Below, piece after piece: positions 1 to 5,926 of a stretch of DNA of 5,926 nucleotides (its first letter is position 1; every line of letters starts with the position of its first letter). The position numbers were made by a program, and so were the translations under genes. The notes beneath the pieces were generated by a model. It searched no databases, was not told the origin of the DNA, and saw nothing but the letters and a program-made list of their open reading frames with translations. The DNA is from Phocaeicola_A sp964444735 (GTDB taxonomy: Bacteria > Bacteroidota > Bacteroidia > Bacteroidales > Bacteroidaceae): the NCBI GenBank assembly GCA_964444735.1, contig CAYUIJ010000103.1:1-5926 (forward strand). The letters are read 5' to 3'.

Positions 1-555
1 ATGACAAAGAACTCCGGCCGTGATGCTCGCAGCTCCATGACGGATGAGGTTGATGCCCGGCTGACAACCCGGTACGGGAAAATATGCGGCATGCCCCTTA
101 TAAACTATGCAACGACTCAATCCTCTTTCTCAAGCAAAGGCACACGGCACTGCACCAACTCAGTAAACAACTTGCGGCCAACGAAACGGGAATTCATATC
201 CCAGAAGCCGGCTTCATATGGCGGCATTCTCATCTCTCAGGCCAATACCGAATGCAATGCATAGCCCCTCCGCTTCCGGCCTAACGGCAAGTCCGGCCAA
301 GGCGGCAGTAACCAATAACCTGTAAGGCAAGATCCCGCTGTGCCCATGCAAGGAAACCCCTACCCCAGCCCAAATCCACATGTTCCCTGCAACAATGCAT
401 GAGACACCGGAAACCACCGGAATGAAACAAAACAAGGAAAGCCCTTATTCCTGCCGCCATCCGCTCCGGTCTATCACGATGCCTGTGCTTTCCTCCTCAG
501 CCATGTATTTCTCCTGTCACAATGCAGTACAAGCTTTGTCACTTCGTCAACTTAC
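1..555. other. Region without an intact gene
   Basis: This stretch is visibly richer in G+C than the neighbouring YitT gene, but no frame gives a convincing protein. The plus-strand frames open at 1-264 and 84-284 carry no recognisable motif, and upstream of position 84 that second frame is broken by several stops. The only item I would note is the minus-strand interrupted frame at 504-214, described separately. A perfect 12-bp palindrome (GAAGCCGGCTTC) sits at 204-215 with no adjoining T-run, so it is not a standard terminator. The stretch may be the worn remains of an older gene. No tRNA, rRNA or riboswitch core was recognised. Confidence 0.5.
214..504 (-). pseudogene. Possible decayed small membrane protein gene downstream of the YitT gene
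   Basis: An ATG at 504 begins 52 nt after the stop of the YitT-family gene on the same strand and is preceded by an AGGAGA-like sequence. It reads 19 codons (MAEEESTGIVIDRSGWRQE), meets a TAA at 447-445, then stays open in the same frame to a stop near 214. The part after the stop has two hydrophobic stretches that could be membrane segments, the first around residues 22-45. One in-frame stop in an otherwise open 96-codon frame next to an expressed gene could mean a nonsense-mutated companion gene. Codon choice after the stop is only weakly gene-like (many TTG and AGG), and I recognise no family, so chance is a real alternative. Confidence 0.2.
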
Positions 556-1518
556 TTATTCCGGTTGTAATTCATTCGCTGAAGGAAGTTCTTTCCATCC
601 GGCACCAAAAGTATCATAAGCATCGGTTACCACTACAAAAGCATCTGGATCGGCCATCTTAATCGTCTTCTTCACTCCAAGAGCCTCCTTGTTACTTATT
701 ACTAAAAAAAGCATTTCTTCCTCTTTCCCGGTATACAGCCCGCTGCTTTTGATGCAAGTTGCCGTACGGTCAAGATCTTTCAGAATATATTCATGAAGTG
801 CATGCATGTCCTTGCCGCTTATCACAAAAATCAGTTTGTCATTCTTGGCTCCGTTAATGATATAAGCAATCACGCGCGAAATAATAAAAATGGAAATAAG
901 CGAATAAAGTGACAGATGCCATAAAGGCTGTGACACGCCATCGGCACTTCCTAAGCCAAAACCAATGACCACCAGCCCGAAACATACTACTGTTCCGTCC
1001 ACCAGCAGAATGGCATTTGAGAAACGGATGTGACAATATTTTTGCAACAGCATACCCACAATATCACTTCCTCCGGTAGTAGCCTGATTACGTATGACAA
1101 TACCTGTACCCACACCAATAACGGCAGCACCAATTATACTAGTCAGCATCAGATGGCCAGTCATGTTCATGGTTCCACCCAACAGCAATTCGGGGTCAAG
1201 ACTTTCAAGAGCCTCTTGGGTGGGATATACCAACTTAGACAATACATTCATTATAAGCGGAGTGATAAGAGCCGCAGCAATTGTACGCGTTCCAAGCTTA
1301 GCACCAAGCAGCACTACCGAAAGAATAAGCAGCGGAATATCAAACATATATCCGAAAGTACCTACCTGAATAGAAGGAAATAGATTGTGAAGCACAATAC
1401 TGGCTCCGTATACTCCACCGGGAACGATATTATAAGGATTTATAAAAAACACAAAACCAGCGGCAAGAATAGTACATCCTAACAGGATGTTTAACCATGC
1501 ATATAATGTTTTCTTCAT
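556..1518 (-). CDS. YitT family membrane protein with C-terminal DUF2179 domain
   Basis: This is a complete 320-residue protein of the YitT/DUF161-DUF2179 family, integral inner-membrane proteins found across Bacteroidota and Firmicutes. The biochemical role of the family is not firmly established. About six hydrophobic segments cover residues 8-222. The first half of the family repeat shows as NPYNIVPGGVYGAS (27-40), and the second as ATTGGSDIVGMLL from residue 146, with the glycines and aspartate typical of the family. A soluble C-terminal domain from about residue 225 to 312 matches DUF2179: a KLIFVISGK strand, an SSGLYTGKEEEMLF segment, and DPDAFVVVTDAYDTFGAGW near the end. Length is slightly above the usual 280-300. 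The ATG at 1518 is chosen because it begins MKKTLYAW directly before the first membrane segment and lies just below a good promoter. No frameshift or missing domain is seen. Probably monocistronic, or followed only by the doubtful remnant at 504-214. Confidence 0.93.
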   Translation of the reverse strand: MKKTLYAWLNILLGCTILAAGFVFFINPYNIVPGGVYGASIVLHNLFPSIQVGTFGYMFDIPLLILSVVLLGAKLGTRTIAAALITPLIMNVLSKLVYPTQEALESLDPELLLGGTMNMTGHLMLTSIIGAAVIGVGTGIVIRNQATTGGSDIVGMLLQKYCHIRFSNAILLVDGTVVCFGLVVIGFGLGSADGVSQPLWHLSLYSLISIFIISRVIAYIINGAKNDKLIFVISGKDMHALHEYILKDLDRTATCIKSSGLYTGKEEEMLFLVISNKEALGVKKTIKMADPDAFVVVTDAYDTFGAGWKELPSANELQPE

Positions 1519-1538
1519 GATGCTAAATATTTATGCAT

Positions 1539-1572
1539 CAAATATACAAACAATTTTTCTCTCATCTGCAAA
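1539..1572 (-). promoter_or_regulatory. Bacteroides-type promoter for the YitT-family gene
   Basis: On the minus strand the -7 element TATATTTG (1546-1539) matches TAnnTTTG exactly. A TTTG at 1572-1569 lies 22 nt upstream and fits the -33 element. The start codon at 1518 is 20 nt below the -7 element, which leaves a leader of roughly 14 nt, so translation starts without room for much 5' control. No Shine-Dalgarno is seen, as is usual in this group. Confidence 0.65.
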
Positions 1573-1608
1573 ATGACAGATATTTTCCTATCCATTATCT
1601 ATAAATAT

Positions 1609-1923
1609 TCATCCCTTGAAAATGACATTCCAGCGAGATGTTGTCCGGAAACGACATTCGCGGATTTTTTCAATACGGTTCAGACGAAACTCTCTCATGG
1701 CCTTTTTGAAACCGTATGCAGCAGCTACAGGAAGTACGTATACGGCATTTCCAAACGCTCCTTTATAAAAGCCGCGCACTAAACAATATAATCCGCTGAT
1801 GGCACAGCCGGTAAAATCCCGCTCAGGAAGAGTGCGCTGGCCGGAACCGCCAATGATGAACCCAGTGACGTTATGCGGACGGAGCATTCCATGCACCGTC
1901 CGTTCAACAGATTCATTGCCCAT
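1609..1923 (-). CDS. Small hypothetical protein, possibly the 3' end of a decayed gene
   Basis: This 104-residue frame has codon use that resembles a real Bacteroides gene (CGT, CTG, AAC, TTC, GAA preferred). It contains a hydrophobic middle (GLYCLVRGFYKGAFGNAVYV, then LPVAAAYGF) followed by a strongly basic tail (KKAMREFRLNRIEKIRECRF). I do not recognise the family. The first 25 residues look poorer than the rest, so the ATG at 1923 may not be a true start. A second minus-strand frame, open from about 2027 to 1787 for 80 codons (including GSKYIQPPVINEAG), overlaps its 5' part in another phase. The two could be pieces of one gene split by a frameshift. It lies between two minus-strand genes, with no promoter of its own that I can see. 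Chance opening remains possible. Confidence 0.3.
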   Translation of the reverse strand: MGNESVERTVHGMLRPHNVTGFIIGGSGQRTLPERDFTGCAISGLYCLVRGFYKGAFGNAVYVLPVAAAYGFKKAMREFRLNRIEKIRECRFRTTSRWNVIFKG

Positions 1924-1967
1924 ATACTTGCTGCCATTGCCGCTTGCTGTTTCTTTGAGAGAAGATA

Positions 1968-2000
1968 CCCGTCATTGACACCTGCCTCATTAATGACGGG
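1968..2000 (-). terminator. Inverted repeat, possible terminator of the glycosidase gene
   Basis: CCCGTCATT (1968-1976) pairs exactly with AATGACGGG (1992-2000) around a 15-nt loop, giving a nine-base-pair stem. On the minus strand it lies about 50 nt below the glycosidase stop codon and is followed by TATCTTCTCTC, which is pyrimidine-rich but not a clean U-run. It may be a weak intrinsic terminator. It also falls inside the 80-codon frame of the neighbouring remnant, so it could equally be a chance repeat. Confidence 0.35.
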
Positions 2001-2052
2001 CGGTTGAATATATTTTGAGCCATATCGGAATCACGTTAGATTATAAACCGCC

Positions 2053-3804
2053 TCAATGAATAAACGATATTCTTTCTAATGTGTCTCCTTTTTTGTCTTT
2101 GATATAAATATAATATACTCCAGATCTTAGAGATTCAATTTTTAGTATTCTGGTATAGGATGTTTGATAGACACTACGTCCGAACAAGTCAGTTATGATA
2201 ATTTGGATTCCGTCTTTATGATAAGGTATAGTCATATAAGCTTCTTTGGCTGGCAAGGAATCGGCCTTTTTGTTTTGGGATTCGTAGGGAACAGAAATAC
2301 TTTCATAACCGTAACAATCAACAGCTGTAACGGTAAAATTTAAGCCTTGGGCTTCTTTGGCTGGAATGGCGTACTGGTTATCACTGATATACGTAGCTTT
2401 TATATTTTTCGGATTATTGGTATCAATGTTTTTATCTTTCGATGCATAAATGTTGTATCTGAGAGCTGGTACATTGAGAGTTCCTTGCAAACTATTGTCT
2501 GTTGCCGCATTCCAGGTAATGATAAGACTGTCATTTCTTGTTACTGTCTGTATGTTGGATGGAGGTGTTGGTGGTATGCTATCCATCCACTTCATAGGTT
2601 GTATAAGAGAGGGATAAATATATGTTCTGTTTTTAAGTTCGTCAAATATGCCTTGTATATTATTCAATAAAAAACGTGCCCGAAAATATGCTTGTCCTTC
2701 CATGAAAGCACATCGGGTAAAATATATTTGCTGTTTGGCATTCTGTAAGGTCCAGTTTCCTTCTTTAGGATCCAGAAAATAAATGCCCAATCCAGGTACA
2801 ACAGTCCTTCCATTGCTGTTTTCTTGCCAGTCAAGTGCAAAAGGATAAAAGTTTTCTTCCATGTAATACAGCATTGGAAATATAACATCCTGTATTCCTT
2901 CTTTTAGCCATTCTTGAGCTTCCTGATATACAGTGTTGTAAGCGTTCCATCCTTTTGACGTGTAACGTGTCAAGTCGTTATATTTTCCCAAAGGAGAACT
3001 GCCGACTTTTACCCATGGCTTGTGTTGCTTTACAGTTTTGTAGACTTCTCTTATAATGCTTGTAATATTATCCCGTCTCCATTGTGCCAATGATTTTCCC
3101 TTTCCGTATTTACGAAAAGAATGTTGATCGGGAAAACGTTTAGACCGATCAGGATACCTTATATAATCCAGATTAATTCCATCAATGTCATAATTCAAAA
3201 CTATTTCTTCAACAATAGAACTTAAATATTTCTTTGTTTCAGGATGTCCGGGATCAAGAAACCAATATCTGTTATAATGAACGCACATTTCGCGGTGTTG
3301 TCTGGTAATGGAGCTTTTACCCATCTCTTTGATAATTCTGTCGCTGCCTATAGGTATGGCAACTATCCATGCATGAATTTCCATACCTCTTTTATGACAT
3401 TCTTTAATAGCAAAAGCCAAAGGATCATAGCCTGGGTCTTTTCCTGTTTTACCTGTCATTTCTTTAGAAAATACTTCTATTTTTGATGGGTATATTACAT
3501 CATTACGCAAACGTGTCTGTAATAAGATGGTATTAAAATTTGCTTTTTTAAATTCATCCAATTGTCTGCACAATTCTTCTTTTTGCCTTTTTATCCCTTC
3601 TGGCCCTATTGCCTTGTTACGTGGCCAATCCATGCCGTTTAATGTTGTAATCCATACGGCACGTGTCTCGAATTTCGGTGAAGACGATACGATGCCTGAC
3701 AAGGAAAACGTTGTATTTTGTGCTGTTATATGATTGACAAATGGAAGTAGAATGATAAAAAATGTAATTTCCCAGGTATAAGAACGGGTGATGTTTGTTG
3801 TCAT
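2053..3804 (-). CDS. Secreted GHL10 (DUF187) family glycoside hydrolase with Fn3 domain and T9SS-like C-terminal tail
   Basis: This complete 583-residue protein belongs to the GH10-like GHL10 family, which includes E. coli DigH, an enzyme that cuts denuded peptidoglycan glycan strands. Residues 1-28 form a signal peptide (hydrophobic FFIILLPFV, cleavage probably after ITA-28). There is no lipobox cysteine, so it is predicted to be soluble after export. The catalytic barrel spans about 43-405. It opens with FETRAVWITTLNGMDWP (45-61), carries HAWI (144-147), and has the signature DGINLDYIRYPD (208-219), whose aspartates and arginine are the likely active-site residues. Residues 408-509 look like a fibronectin type III domain. 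Residues 510-583 resemble a type IX secretion sorting tail (ITDLFGRSVY, then LRSGVYYIYI and a short final strand). The extra domains make it longer than DigH (about 440). The substrate is inferred as peptidoglycan or another glycan. The gene is visibly more AT-rich than the mobile-element genes. Confidence 0.9.
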   Translation of the reverse strand: MTTNITRSYTWEITFFIILLPFVNHITAQNTTFSLSGIVSSSPKFETRAVWITTLNGMDWPRNKAIGPEGIKRQKEELCRQLDEFKKANFNTILLQTRLRNDVIYPSKIEVFSKEMTGKTGKDPGYDPLAFAIKECHKRGMEIHAWIVAIPIGSDRIIKEMGKSSITRQHREMCVHYNRYWFLDPGHPETKKYLSSIVEEIVLNYDIDGINLDYIRYPDRSKRFPDQHSFRKYGKGKSLAQWRRDNITSIIREVYKTVKQHKPWVKVGSSPLGKYNDLTRYTSKGWNAYNTVYQEAQEWLKEGIQDVIFPMLYYMEENFYPFALDWQENSNGRTVVPGLGIYFLDPKEGNWTLQNAKQQIYFTRCAFMEGQAYFRARFLLNNIQGIFDELKNRTYIYPSLIQPMKWMDSIPPTPPSNIQTVTRNDSLIITWNAATDNSLQGTLNVPALRYNIYASKDKNIDTNNPKNIKATYISDNQYAIPAKEAQGLNFTVTAVDCYGYESISVPYESQNKKADSLPAKEAYMTIPYHKDGIQIIITDLFGRSVYQTSYTRILKIESLRSGVYYIYIKDKKGDTLERISFIH

Positions 3805-3832
3805 AATACGTCTTCTGTGTGTTTATCTCTCG

Positions 3833-3840
3833 CAAAGATA
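3833..3840 (-). promoter_or_regulatory. Promoter -7 element for the glycosidase gene
   Basis: On the minus strand TATCTTTG (3840-3833) matches TAnnTTTG exactly and lies 28 nt above the ATG at 3804, which predicts a leader of just over 20 nt. No TTG is found at the usual 19-23 nt spacing; the nearest TTTG is too close. The promoter may therefore be weak or depend on an activator. This placement also supports 3804 as the true start. Confidence 0.55.
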
Positions 3841-3914
3841 TATTATTTTGACAAATGAATGGCTGGAATATCAATATAAAGATGAGTCAACTCTTAATCC
3901 CGAAATTATGCATT

Positions 3915-3931
3915 TTTTGTATATTACAAAA
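3915..3931. repeat. Short dyad TTTTGTA-tat-TACAAAA
   Basis: Two perfect 7-bp arms surround a 3-nt centre. It lies about 75 bp upstream of the -7 element of the glycosidase gene. It could bind a dimeric regulator or be a chance dyad in AT-rich DNA. Confidence 0.3.
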
Positions 3932-3942
3932 TATATAATTAT

Positions 3943-3961
3943 TTCAAATTAAGTATTTGAA
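3943..3961. repeat. Short dyad TTCAAAT-taagt-ATTTGAA
   Basis: Two perfect 7-bp arms surround a 5-nt centre, beginning 12 bp past the first dyad and about 105 bp upstream of the glycosidase -7 element. The A+T-rich stem would make a poor terminator. It sits close to where base composition changes, so it could be an operator or lie near an insertion boundary. Confidence 0.3.
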
Positions 3962-4128
3962 GCCGCTTATTTTCTTTACTTTTATGCCTACGAAGCCAGG
4001 ATGTTCTTTGGAAATAAAGAAAGACCATACTATCTGTCAGACATATACGTTTGAGTTAGTTTCCTTTCTTACCGTCCTTCCCTCCCTCTTTTAATGTCCG
4101 TTTCACCTCTCGTGGACTTACTTTTCCG

Positions 4129-4159
4129 CAAAGGTATCCGGCCGTTCCAATCCTGCTAA
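4129..4159 (-). promoter_or_regulatory. Minus-strand promoter-like sequence pointing out of the element toward the glycosidase gene
   Basis: On the minus strand TACCTTTG (4136-4129) fits TAnnTTTG exactly, and TTA (4159-4157) stands 20 nt upstream in the position of the -33 TTG, with one mismatch. No open frame follows within the next 300 nt on that strand. If active it would produce a non-coding leader, or read through to the glycosidase gene starting at 3804. In the ancestral element it may have driven a gene now lost. Confidence 0.4.
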
Positions 4160-4329
4160 TGCCGGCGTACCGCCGCGAGTGTTCTGCAAAAATCTTCCTT
4201 TCCGCTGTCGATCGTATTTTTCCGTATCGGACTTGTCAGGTTGTTCCTGCCACCTTCAAGGGGCAGAAAATAATCCCTGCGGTCGCAAACAGACCGAACA
4301 GAGGGAACAAAACAAAAAAGGTTAATTTT

Positions 4330-4587
4330 ACGAGTTACAACAAATTGAAATCATTGGTAGCGAACGCGGAGCCGTGAAAACGGCAATAAAAATTCACGAG
4401 AAAGACAGGACAGCCACAGCGGACGAGAAAGAGATACTGACCCGATACTCCGGTTTCGGAGGCATTAAAGACGTGCTAAACATCGGAATGGAAAAGTCCA
4501 TACCCGGACGAACTGGCTGTGCCGATGAACAAGGAAGCATTGGAAAACCTCACAGGAGAAGGCGGTGGAGGAAACGAAAGCAGATGA
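4330..4587 (+). pseudogene. Truncated, frameshifted N-terminus of a conjugative-transposon DNA methylase/helicase
   Basis: The reading SYNKLKSLVANAE (from 4333) continued by VKTAIKIHEKDRTATADEKE and then ILTRYSGFGGIKDVLNIG resembles the start of the very large (well over 1000-residue) N6-methylase/SNF2-helicase proteins of Bacteroides conjugative transposons; the TRYSGFGG stretch is their early hallmark. Three defects are visible. The codon before SYNKL is ACG (4330-4332) where ATG is expected. The frame breaks at about 4369-4375: restoring one G would give GAG GCC GTG, joining ANAE to AVKTA without the TGA at 4375. After KDVLNIG the similarity stops, and a different phase, open from 4480, reads EWKSPYPDELAVPMNKEAL to a stop at 4585-4587. 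That second piece could be the gene's own 3' end joined by an internal deletion, or another gene's end; I do not recognise it. No methylase catalytic motif (NPPY type) or helicase motif remains, so it is not functional. Confidence 0.7.
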
Positions 4588-4594
4588 AGCAATA

Positions 4595-5429
4595 ATGAAA
4601 ACGAAAAAGGACAAACTAAAAATCAAAAGGAAAAAGAAGATGAAGGACAACAAGCAGAATATTGCCGACCTTATCGGGACGTTGGCGGAAGACATCGAGG
4701 AAATCAAGAAGAATCTGGACGCAAAGGACAGATCGGACAAAAACGGGGCATTGGAAAGTCTGGCGGTGAGGCTGGGACCAGTTATACGTTTCTTCAATGG
4801 AAACACACCGGAAAACATCAGTGGAATTTTCGGGATCCAAGAAGCCATTAAGGACTACAAGAAACCATTGGACGATGAAATGATAACAAGTTTACAATTA
4901 TATAGCGAAGCCAATGACAAGGATATGCACAAGCATGGCGTTCTCACTATCAAGGAACAGCTCAGCAAGATACTGGAAATACTGACAATCTACGTTGAGA
5001 ATGACAGGCAGGTCTCAGAAAAGGATCGGCAAAAGCATGGCTTCATACCGGGACTGTGGCAGGCAATCCGCCCGGGCAAGGCTACAAATGCAATAAGGCT
5101 GTTATGGAGCAAAGTTCCCGATGGCTGGCATAAGAACCCTTACGCATGGGCCTGCACTGATTGTACATTCGTGTTTTTTATCCCATTTGCCGTCAGTTGG
5201 GTACAATGGCATGAGTACCGGGAGGAAAAACAGACGGTTGAGAACGGTTGCATACAAGCACCAAGTCACTTCGGTCATGCTGAACGAATTGTACCTGGAA
5301 CCGGTAATAACCGCAGGAGCATACGAAAAGTTGGCAGAAACGGTCAGTGTGGATTCCACGCCGGCCATCCTCAACCGACAGGTCAAGACAGTGAGAGAAA
5401 CAGAGAATAAATCCAAACGAAAAAAATAA
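4595..5429 (+). pseudogene. Membrane-anchored protein of unknown function with a late frameshift
   Basis: The start is uncertain: the ATG at 4595 (8 nt past the preceding stop) is preferred, with GTG 4565 and ATG 4640 possible. The N-terminus is highly basic (KTKKDKLKIKRKKK), followed by an acidic helical part (LIGTLAEDIEEIKKNLDAKD) and a long soluble region. One membrane segment (CTFVFFIPFAVSWVQW, about residues 190-205) lies near the C-terminus. After EYREEK the frame degrades into arginine- and glycine-rich sequence ending at 5410, while the next phase gives gene-like sequence (TSVMLNELYLEPVITAGAYE) ending at a stop at 5427-5429. A one-base indel, likeliest in the five-A run at 5226-5230, explains this. 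The corrected protein would have about 277 residues, with a short tail past the membrane. It ends 5 nt before the recombinase ATG, so the two were probably co-transcribed. I recognise no family; a role in mobilisation is only a guess from position. Confidence 0.6.
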
Positions 5430-5434
5430 AGTGA

Positions 5435-5926
5435 ATGGCATCCATCAAAGTAAAATACCGTCCTTCCACCGCAAGCGGCAAGGAGGGCAGCATATATTAT
5501 CAGGTAATCCACGGGCGCATAGTCCGCCAAGTCAAGACGGACTACCACATATTTGACACGGAATGGGACAAGAGAACTTCCTCTCTGAAAATCCTGCCCG
5601 AAATCAGCGAAAACAGGAAACGGTACCTCCGTGAAGTGGCGGAACATATCGACTGGGACACCAGACGGTTGAAAGCCATAGTCGCCCAATACGACAGACA
5701 AGGAGGAATTTATTCTGCTGACAGCATCGTTGAGAAATTTAACGGGCCGACGGGCGAACAATCGCTCTTCCGATTCATGAAGGGCATCATAGGACAGTTG
5801 AAGCAGCTTGGCAAAGTCCGCACATCAGAAACCTATACGGCGGCATTGGCCAGTTTTATGAAGTTCTGCGAGGGGCAGGACATACTCTTGTACGAAATGG
5901 ACGGCAGTACCATGATGCTTTACGAA
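5435..5926 (+). CDS. Tyrosine recombinase/integrase, N-terminal 164 residues (runs off the window)
   Basis: The frame is open from the ATG at 5435 to the last base, so the C-terminus lies outside. Residues 1-90 form a Bacteroides-type arm-binding region (MASIKVKYRPSTASGKEGS, then IYYQVIHGRIVRQVKTDY and an EWD at about 47-49). Residues 105-164 are the helical SAM-like core-binding domain (SLFRFMKGIIGQLKQLGK, TSETYTAALASFMKFCEG). This architecture matches phage-integrase-family enzymes that integrate mobile elements or invert promoters and surface-protein genes in Bacteroides. The catalytic domain with the R-H-R-Y residues is not in view, so activity and subtype cannot be judged. The start follows the previous gene's stop by 5 nt, and the first residues match the usual beginning of this family (MAS-K-K-RPST). 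No stop or shift is seen in the visible part, in contrast to its two decayed upstream neighbours. Confidence 0.85.
   Translation, partial: MASIKVKYRPSTASGKEGSIYYQVIHGRIVRQVKTDYHIFDTEWDKRTSSLKILPEISENRKRYLREVAEHIDWDTRRLKAIVAQYDRQGGIYSADSIVEKFNGPTGEQSLFRFMKGIIGQLKQLGKVRTSETYTAALASFMKFCEGQDILLYEMDGSTMMLYE

Larger units (their letters stand above)
3841..4329. other. Intergenic region between the glycosidase gene and the mobile-element remnants
   Basis: This stretch of about 490 bases has no supportable gene. Its left part (to about 3965) is very AT-rich, like other host intergenic DNA, and contains two small dyads. To the right the composition changes, and a run of C/T-rich then mixed sequence leads to the methylase/helicase remnant. 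The frame open from 4159 is read-through leader sequence; only its last 15 codons belong to a gene remnant. The boundary between host and inserted DNA probably lies in this stretch, but no attachment site or target duplication can be fixed from this window alone. Confidence 0.5.
4330..5926 (+). mobile_element. Part of a degraded integrative element (conjugative-transposon type)
   Basis: Three plus-strand coding segments lie here nearly end to end: a methylase/helicase remnant, a frameshifted membrane-anchored protein, and a tyrosine recombinase. The first is typical of Bacteroides conjugative transposons and the last is the kind of enzyme that moves or inverts DNA. The G+C content is visibly higher than in the glycosidase gene beside it. 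The left boundary is probably between 3965 and 4330 and the right one lies beyond the window. No target duplication or attachment core could be identified. Confidence 0.55.

Noticed and set aside
1..300. Possible aminotransferase or cobalamin-gene remnant on the plus strand
   Set aside because: Some short stretches looked suggestive, but no conserved motif could be aligned in any phase, so no name is justified.
1030..1383. Plus-strand frame of 117 codons
   Set aside because: It is antisense to the well-supported YitT-family gene and has no recognisable features.
1573..1782. Plus-strand frame of 69 codons beginning MTDIFLS
   Set aside because: It overlaps the minus-strand 1609-1923 frame, which has better codon use, and it shows no motif.
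4159..4332. Start of a plus-strand frame reading MPAYRREC
   Set aside because: It is leader sequence that happens to stay open into the SYNKL remnant; the true start of that gene should be at the codon just before SYNKL.
4465..4848. Minus-strand open frame of 127 codons rich in F, S and L
   Set aside because: It is the complement of the lysine- and glutamate-rich plus-strand gene, which naturally gives a phenylalanine- and leucine-rich shadow.
4070..5467. 12-bp direct repeat TACCGTCCTTCC at 4070-4081 and 5456-5467
   Set aside because: About one such match is expected by chance in a window this long, and the second copy is inside conserved recombinase coding sequence (KYRPS).
5102..5761. Minus-strand open frame of 219 codons
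   Set aside because: It lies opposite the frameshifted gene and the recombinase, which have recognisable or gene-like sequence on the plus strand; its product shows no domain.
1..5926. CRISPR array, tRNA, rRNA or complete insertion sequence
   Set aside because: No regularly spaced repeats, no tRNA cloverleaf, no rRNA segment and no transposase with paired terminal repeats were seen.

Overview
The window looks like chromosomal DNA of a Bacteroides-type gut bacterium (phylum Bacteroidota). Three things point there: promoters of the TAnnTTTG (-7) type placed just upstream of start codons, the absence of convincing Shine-Dalgarno sites at the main genes, and protein families typical of that group. 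These are a YitT/DUF2179 membrane protein, a GH10-like (GHL10) glycosidase with a T9SS-like tail, remnants of a conjugative-transposon methylase/helicase, and a Bacteroides-type tyrosine recombinase.

Layout. Positions 1-555 are relatively GC-rich and hold no intact gene; the best trace is a minus-strand frame (504-214) broken by one in-frame stop, just downstream of the YitT gene. A complete YitT-family membrane protein occupies 556-1518 (minus), with a good promoter at 1539-1572. Positions 1573-2052 hold a small minus-strand ORF (1609-1923) with plausible codon use that may be the 3' end of a decayed gene, and a 9-bp-stem inverted repeat (1968-2000) that could end the next transcript. A complete secreted GHL10 glycosidase of 583 residues lies at 2053-3804 (minus), with its own -7 element at 3833-3840. 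Positions 3841-4329 are AT-rich and then mixed intergenic DNA, carrying two small dyads and a minus-strand promoter-like sequence that points toward the glycosidase gene.

From about 4330 to the right edge, everything reads on the plus strand, has a different base composition, and looks like part of an integrated mobile element. First comes a short, broken N-terminal piece of a conjugative-transposon methylase/helicase, with an ACG where ATG is expected, a frameshift, and then a truncation or internal fusion. Next is a membrane-anchored protein of unknown function with a frameshift near its 3' end. Last is the first 164 codons of a tyrosine recombinase that runs off the window. The decay suggests a degraded element whose recombinase frame is intact as far as it can be seen.

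The two complete minus-strand genes are separated by about 530 bp, each has its own promoter, and they are probably transcribed independently. I see no clear novel multi-gene system. The most interesting points are the sorting-tail glycosidase beside a recombinase-bearing element, the possible outward promoter, and the pattern of decay.
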